Part shown: positions 59,489-64,000 of the stretch, one piece after another
Layout: every line of letters begins with the position of its first letter
Numbering within the stretch: the first letter of the stretch is position 1
NCBI RefSeq assembly: GCF_001559775.1
Contig: NZ_LOHX01000233.1
Coordinates: forward strand, 1 to 64,000
DNA length: 64,000 bases
From: Streptobacillus felis
GTDB lineage: Bacteria; Fusobacteriota; Fusobacteriia; Fusobacteriales; Leptotrichiaceae
Direction: 5' to 3'
The notes under the pieces: model-generated
What the model saw: the letters and a program-made list of their open reading frames with translations, nothing else
The model's database searches: none
What the model was told of the DNA's origin: nothing
Position numbers and translations under genes: made by a program

Positions 59489-62157
59489 GAGTATGGGAAT
59501 TAGCTAAAAAAATAGGTGTTTCATCTTCTGATGTTATTACAATTTTAAAATCTCATGATAAAGAGAAAAAAAATGTTTCAACACTTAGTGAAGAAGAAAT
59601 TAAAATAGTTGAAAATACTGTAAATAAACCAAAAAAAGTAGAGAAAACTGAAGAAAAAGTTGTTGAAAAACTAGTATTAGAAAAAGAAGAAAAAAAAGAA
59701 GAGGTTATTGGTGAAAAAATAATTTTTAACCATAACAAAAATCATAATAAATTTAATAAAAATAGTAAATTTAGAAACGATAGATTTGAAAGAAATGATA
59801 GAGAGTTTAGAGGGGAAAGAACTGATAGACCTGATAGAACAGACAGAAATGATAGAATAGATAGACCTGAAAGAAATAATCAAAATTTTGGAGAAAGAAA
59901 ATCTTTCGAAAAAAGAAATAATCAAAATTTTGGAGAAAGAAAACCATTTAACAGAGATGGAAAAGAATTCACTGATAGAGATGGAAATGAAAGAAGAAAT
60001 AATTTCAGAAATGATAGAAATAATTTCGAGAATAAAGGAAACTTTAATAAAGATAATAGAAATAAAACAGATAGACCGAATAGAGAATTTAATAATGTGG
60101 CAAGAAAGCCATTTAATAAAGAAAGAAGAAATGATGACAATAAAAAATTCTCTAAACCTTTTGTAAAAGAGGAAAAGGAAGCTGTAATTGAAATACCTAC
60201 AATGGAAAATGGAGTTAAAGGTAAAAACTCTAAAGTTAAATCAAAATTTGATAAGAAAAAATATGAAAATGAGAAGAAAACTAAAGAGGAAGAAAGAAAA
60301 TTAAAAGAATTACGTGATGATTTTAGAAAAGAAGATAAAAAGAAAAAAGTTAAAAAGAAAGAAAAAGTAATTAAATCAGAGGTTATAAGAGATGAAGAAG
60401 GTGGAGTTGGACTAGTTGTTCTACCACAAGAAATATCTATAAAAGAATTAGCAGAAAAACTAGGAATTAATTCATCTGATATTATTAAAAAATTCTTTAT
60501 GCAAGGTAAAATGTATACAGCAAATGCTATACTAACTATTGAAGAAGCTGAAGAAATTGCCTTAGAATACAATGTAATAGTTGAAAAAGAGGAAATTGTT
60601 GAAGTATCTTATGGAGAAAAATATCATTTAGAAATAGAAGATAAAGAAGAAGAAAAAGAACATAGAGCCCCAGTAATAACAATAATGGGACATGTAGATC
60701 ATGGTAAGACATCACTTCTAGACGCACTTAGACATACAAATGTAATAGAAGGAGAAGCAGGAGGAATTACTCAAAGAATAGGAGCTTATCAAGTTGTATG
60801 GAATGGACAAAAAATTACATTTATTGACACTCCAGGTCACGAAGCTTTCACAGAAATGAGGGTAAGAGGTGCAAATATTACTGATATATCTATATTAATA
60901 GTTGCAGCAGATGATGGAGTTAAACCTCAAACAATAGAGGCTATTTCTCATGCTAAAGAAGCAAATGTACCTATAATAGTTGCAATTAACAAAATTGATA
61001 AACCAGGTGCAAATGTAATGAAAGTTAAACAAGAATTATTAGAACATGGTTTAATTTCTCCTGAATGGGGAGGAAATACAGAAATGGTTGAAATTTCTGC
61101 TAAACAAAAACTTAATTTAGATAGTTTACTTGAAACTATATTATTAACTGCTGAAATTATGGAACTTAAAGCAAATCATAAAAAGAGAGCTAAAGCAGTT
61201 GTAGTAGAATCTAGACTTGATGTTCAAATGGGTCCAGTTGCCGATGTATTAATACAAGAAGGGGAATTAAAAATTGGAGACATATTTGTATCAGGTACGT
61301 CACATGGAAGAGTTAGATCTATGTTAGATGACAGGGGTAATAAAATAACTAAAGCAGGAGTTTCACAACCAGTTGAAATTACAGGATTTAATGAAATTCC
61401 AGAAGCTGGAGATTTATTATACTGTGTAAATAATGATAAACAAGCTAAGAAAATTGTAGAAGACTTTAAGAATGAGAAAAAAGATGAAATTAATAAGAAA
61501 AAACATATATCACTTGAAAGTTTATCTAAAGAGCTTGAAGACCAACAATTAAAAGAATTAAAATGTATAATAAGAGCTGATTCAAAAGGTTCAGCTGAAG
61601 CATTAAAAGAATCAATTAATAAATTATCAAATGATAAAATTAATATTAATATAATTCAATCAAGTGCTGGTGCTGTAACTGAAGGTGACGTTATGTTAGC
61701 GGCAGCATCTAATGCCATTATTATTGCATTTAGTGTTAGACCTACAAATACTGCTAGATCTGAAGCTGAAAAAACGGGTGTAGAAATTAGAAATTATAAT
61801 GTTATATACCATGTTACTGAAGATTTAGAAAAAGCAATGAAAGGTATGTTAGATCCTGAGTATAAAGAAATATACAATGGAAGATTAGAAGTTAAAGAAG
61901 TATTTAAAATATCTAATGTTGGTAATATAGCAGGAGCATTAGTTATCGAGGGTAAAATTACTCGTCAATCTAAAGTTAGATTATTACGTGATGGAATAAT
62001 AATACACGAAGGTGAAATAACATCATTAAAGAGATATAAAGATGATGTTAAAGAAGCAAGTGTTGGACAAGATTGTGGTATAGGAATAAAAGACTTTAAC
62101 GATATTAAATCAGGAGATATAATTGAAGCATTTGTTGTAGAACAAGTAAAACAATAG
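59485..62157 (+). CDS. infB: Translation initiation factor IF-2
   Basis: This 890-residue GTPase brings initiator tRNA to the ribosome. It starts with an IF2-N domain (MRVWELAKKIGVSSSDVI), has a long low-complexity Arg/Asn/Asp-rich linker (about 80-230, with RNDR, NRDG and NFGERK repeats), a second IF2-N domain, then GTPase motifs GHVDHGKT (402-409), DTPGHE and NKID, and the C-terminal IF2 domains. The linker is unusually rich in Arg-Asp-Asn repeats. Confidence 0.96.
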   Translation: MRVWELAKKIGVSSSDVITILKSHDKEKKNVSTLSEEEIKIVENTVNKPKKVEKTEEKVVEKLVLEKEEKKEEVIGEKIIFNHNKNHNKFNKNSKFRNDRFERNDREFRGERTDRPDRTDRNDRIDRPERNNQNFGERKSFEKRNNQNFGERKPFNRDGKEFTDRDGNERRNNFRNDRNNFENKGNFNKDNRNKTDRPNREFNNVARKPFNKERRNDDNKKFSKPFVKEEKEAVIEIPTMENGVKGKNSKVKSKFDKKKYENEKKTKEEERKLKELRDDFRKEDKKKKVKKKEKVIKSEVIRDEEGGVGLVVLPQEISIKELAEKLGINSSDIIKKFFMQGKMYTANAILTIEEAEEIALEYNVIVEKEEIVEVSYGEKYHLEIEDKEEEKEHRAPVITIMGHVDHGKTSLLDALRHTNVIEGEAGGITQRIGAYQVVWNGQKITFIDTPGHEAFTEMRVRGANITDISILIVAADDGVKPQTIEAISHAKEANVPIIVAINKIDKPGANVMKVKQELLEHGLISPEWGGNTEMVEISAKQKLNLDSLLETILLTAEIMELKANHKKRAKAVVVESRLDVQMGPVADVLIQEGELKIGDIFVSGTSHGRVRSMLDDRGNKITKAGVSQPVEITGFNEIPEAGDLLYCVNNDKQAKKIVEDFKNEKKDEINKKKHISLESLSKELEDQQLKELKCIIRADSKGSAEALKESINKLSNDKININIIQSSAGAVTEGDVMLAAASNAIIIAFSVRPTNTARSEAEKTGVEIRNYNVIYHVTEDLEKAMKGMLDPEYKEIYNGRLEVKEVFKISNVGNIAGALVIEGKITRQSKVRLLRDGIIIHEGEITSLKRYKDDVKEASVGQDCGIGIKDFNDIKSGDIIEAFVVEQVKQ

Positions 62158-62171
62158 AATAGGGGTTAAAT

Positions 62172-62546
62172 ATGAATATTAGAAGAAAAAGAGGTTTAGA
62201 AAAAGAAATATCAAGAATAATTGGTACTGCAATATTGGTAGATGTAAAAAATGAAAAGATTAGAAATCTTGTAACAGTAAAATCTGTGAATTTATCACCA
62301 GATGCACGTTATGCAGATGTAATAATGTCTATATTAAATTATAAAGAAAATATTAATAAAGATAAATTATTAGAAGAATTAAATAAATTAAGGGGATTCT
62401 TTAGAAAAATAGTAGGTGAAAATTTACAAATTAGATATACTCCTGAAATAAGAATCCATTTAGATGATAGCGTTGAATATAGTATAAAAATTTCAAAAAT
62501 TTTAAAAGATGCTATGACTACTGTAAATACAGATAGTGAGGAATAA
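62172..62546 (+). CDS. rbfA: Ribosome-binding factor A
   Basis: This 124-residue KH-type protein aids 16S rRNA maturation. It starts RRKRGLEKEISRIIGTAIL after three residues and has VNLSPDARYADVIMSI and RYTPEIRIHLDDSVEYS, all typical. It lies 14 bases after infB, and recJ follows within two bases. Confidence 0.93.
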   Translation: MNIRRKRGLEKEISRIIGTAILVDVKNEKIRNLVTVKSVNLSPDARYADVIMSILNYKENINKDKLLEELNKLRGFFRKIVGENLQIRYTPEIRIHLDDSVEYSIKISKILKDAMTTVNTDSEE

Positions 62547-62548
62547 AA

Positions 62549-64000
62549 ATGATATGGAAGAGTACGTTCTACGATAAGGATTATTTAGAAAATAAGATGC
62601 AAATCTTTAATAAAGATGAATTTCTAACCAGCTTACTACTTAATAAGAAAATATATACTAAAGAACAAATGGAATCTTTTTTAAATCCGAGCTACAAACA
62701 ATTACATGATCCATTTTTACTTGATAATATGGAATCTGTTGTTAATACCATACTAAAGTATAGAGGAAGCAATAAAAAAATATTAATATTTGGTGATTAT
62801 GATATAGATGGTATTTCGGGTTCACTTTATTTATCTAAAATTTTTGAAAATTTAGATATTTTAAATGAAATATATATACCTACTAGGACTATATTTAAAT
62901 ATAGTTTGAATGAATCTTTCTTTCAATATATTAGAGAAAATGATGTGGAACTAGTAATATCTGTGGATAACTCTTTTGGTGAAATAAATCAAATGGAACG
63001 TTTAAAATCTATGGGTATTAATTTAATTATTACAGACCATCATTTTAATAATAAAGAAATACAGGGTATATTAGAAATAAACCCTAAGAAATCAGATAGA
63101 TATCCATTTAAGGAACTTTCTGGGGCAGGAGTTGTATTTAAATTAGTACAGGCAATATATTCTAAGCTACCTGAAAGACAAATTTCAGAAATATATGAGT
63201 ATTGCGAATTAATTTCACTTGCAACGATAGCTGATGTAATGGAATGTGTGGATGAAAATAGATTTCTTATAAAAAGAGGATTAAAAAACTTTTCTAAAAC
63301 AAAAATATTAGCATTTAAAATGATAATGGAAAATTTTAAAATTGTTCCAGAATATATTTCAATTAATGATATTAGTTATAGGATATCGCCTTTAATAAAT
63401 GCAATAGGTAAGTTAGATGATCCTCTTAAAATTATAAAGTTTTTAACATCAACATCAGAAAAAATTAATACTCAAATATTAAATGAAATGTATGAGTATA
63501 ATTATGAAAGAAAAAGCTACGAAAGTAGAATATATAATAAAATTATAGAATTTCTAGAGAATAGAGAGATAAGAAAATTAAACTATATTTATTATGAAAT
63601 TAATGATATAAACTTGGGTGTATTAGGATCAATAACATCTAAATTAGCTTTAGAATTTAAAGTTCCAGTTATTATTATTTCTAAAGTTGATGGATATTGT
63701 AAAGGTTCGTGTAGAAGCATAGATAATAAAAATATATATAAATTAATATCTGAGTTTTCAAATTATTTTATTAATTTTGGTGGACATGATTTAGCAGCAG
63801 GTTTTTTAATCACAAATGATAACTTAAATTTAATAAAAGATAAATTGAAACAAAGAATGTATAATTTAAATTTAACTGAGAAAGCAAAAAATGAAATTAT
63901 CATTGATGCTAAATTACCAGTTAGCGAACTAAGTACAAAAAGAATGACAGAAATTAATATTTTAGGACCATTTGGTCTATCTAATGATGAACCTAATTTT
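62549..64000 (+). CDS. recJ: Single-strand exonuclease RecJ, partial
   Basis: The reading frame is open from ATG 62549 to the end of the window (484 codons without stop). It encodes a DHH-family exonuclease with FGDYDIDGISG (motif I), VISVDNSF, LIITDHHF (DHH motif) and SGAGVVFKL, then the DHHA1 region with NFGGHDLAAGF. RecJ degrades 5' single-stranded DNA in repair. Full-length RecJ is about 550-850 residues, so the C-terminus is missing only because the window ends. Confidence 0.9.
   Translation, partial: MIWKSTFYDKDYLENKMQIFNKDEFLTSLLLNKKIYTKEQMESFLNPSYKQLHDPFLLDNMESVVNTILKYRGSNKKILIFGDYDIDGISGSLYLSKIFENLDILNEIYIPTRTIFKYSLNESFFQYIRENDVELVISVDNSFGEINQMERLKSMGINLIITDHHFNNKEIQGILEINPKKSDRYPFKELSGAGVVFKLVQAIYSKLPERQISEIYEYCELISLATIADVMECVDENRFLIKRGLKNFSKTKILAFKMIMENFKIVPEYISINDISYRISPLINAIGKLDDPLKIIKFLTSTSEKINTQILNEMYEYNYERKSYESRIYNKIIEFLENREIRKLNYIYYEINDINLGVLGSITSKLALEFKVPVIIISKVDGYCKGSCRSIDNKNIYKLISEFSNYFINFGGHDLAAGFLITNDNLNLIKDKLKQRMYNLNLTEKAKNEIIIDAKLPVSELSTKRMTEINILGPFGLSNDEPNF

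Noticed and set aside
59677-60727. Several minus- and plus-strand frames inside infB
   Set aside because: They arise from the low-complexity Arg/Asn/Asp/Lys linker of IF-2 in other frames and have no starts with ribosome sites.

Overview
The window reads as a very AT-rich chromosome of a Gram-negative anaerobe. Gene content and protein style (YadA-type repeats joined to an OmpA domain, a fused YlxR/L7Ae protein, a glgC-glgA pair, and the acpP-rnc-coaD-radA-disA and rimP-nusA-infB-rbfA-recJ runs) best fit the Fusobacteriota, probably Leptotrichiaceae (Sneathia, Streptobacillus or Leptotrichia). The genus is an inference. No rRNA, tRNA, CRISPR array, integrase or complete insertion sequence was seen.

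Bases 1 to about 48.8 kb are accessory DNA that looks like most of a conjugative or integrative element; its left end lies outside the window. It encodes a MobA/MobL relaxase and a VirB/D4 type IV secretion system (T4SS) in two main blocks: VirB2, B8, B9, B10, D4, B11 at 8.0-15.1 kb, and VirB3, B4, B5, B6 at 23.0-28.5 kb. A further transfer block at 32.7-35.3 kb holds a VirB6-like protein with an N-terminal NlpC/P60 domain, a TraF-like peptidase and a TraD-like protein. An NlpC/P60 hydrolase, a toprim primase-like protein, topoisomerase III, an ArdC-like protein, a YadA/OmpA surface protein and a phase-variable BcgI-like restriction-modification system complete the set.

The most striking observation is a short shared C-terminal tail, roughly (K/N)-W-(N/K)-(K/N)-K followed by charged residues and ending in E-R. 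It occurs on 17 otherwise mostly unrelated proteins, on one frameshifted gene, and in reduced form (ERER) on the relaxase. The structural T4SS proteins and the short proteins that partner the toxin-like genes lack it. I infer that it is a translocation signal read by the VirD4 coupling protein, so that the window encodes a T4SS plus its cargo: relaxase, primase, three HipA/CtkA-like kinases, an AbiEii-like nucleotidyltransferase, a DUF285 repeat protein and about a dozen unknown proteins. Four toxin-like cargo genes at 0.7-5.6 kb each follow a small untailed gene, like toxin-immunity pairs.

The element also has a dense layer of RNA and DNA signals. One leader family, ending in a terminator, lies before the relaxase, before virB2 and before an effector run. 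A second leader family of about 160-180 nt lies before the virB3-B6 block and before two PBECR4-like genes. Fifteen copies of a 25-bp palindrome sit in intergenic gaps, many of them beside effector genes. Two tandem minus-strand small RNAs have their own promoters and terminators, and a three-module structured RNA lies at 345-555. Together these suggest coordinated control of transfer and cargo genes by conditional termination.

From about 49.1 kb to the end the window is ordinary core chromosome: glycogen synthesis (glgC, glgA), a HAD phosphatase, acpP-rnc-coaD-radA-disA, a YebC-family regulator on the minus strand, then rimP-nusA-ylxR/L7Ae-infB-rbfA-recJ, with recJ running off the right end.
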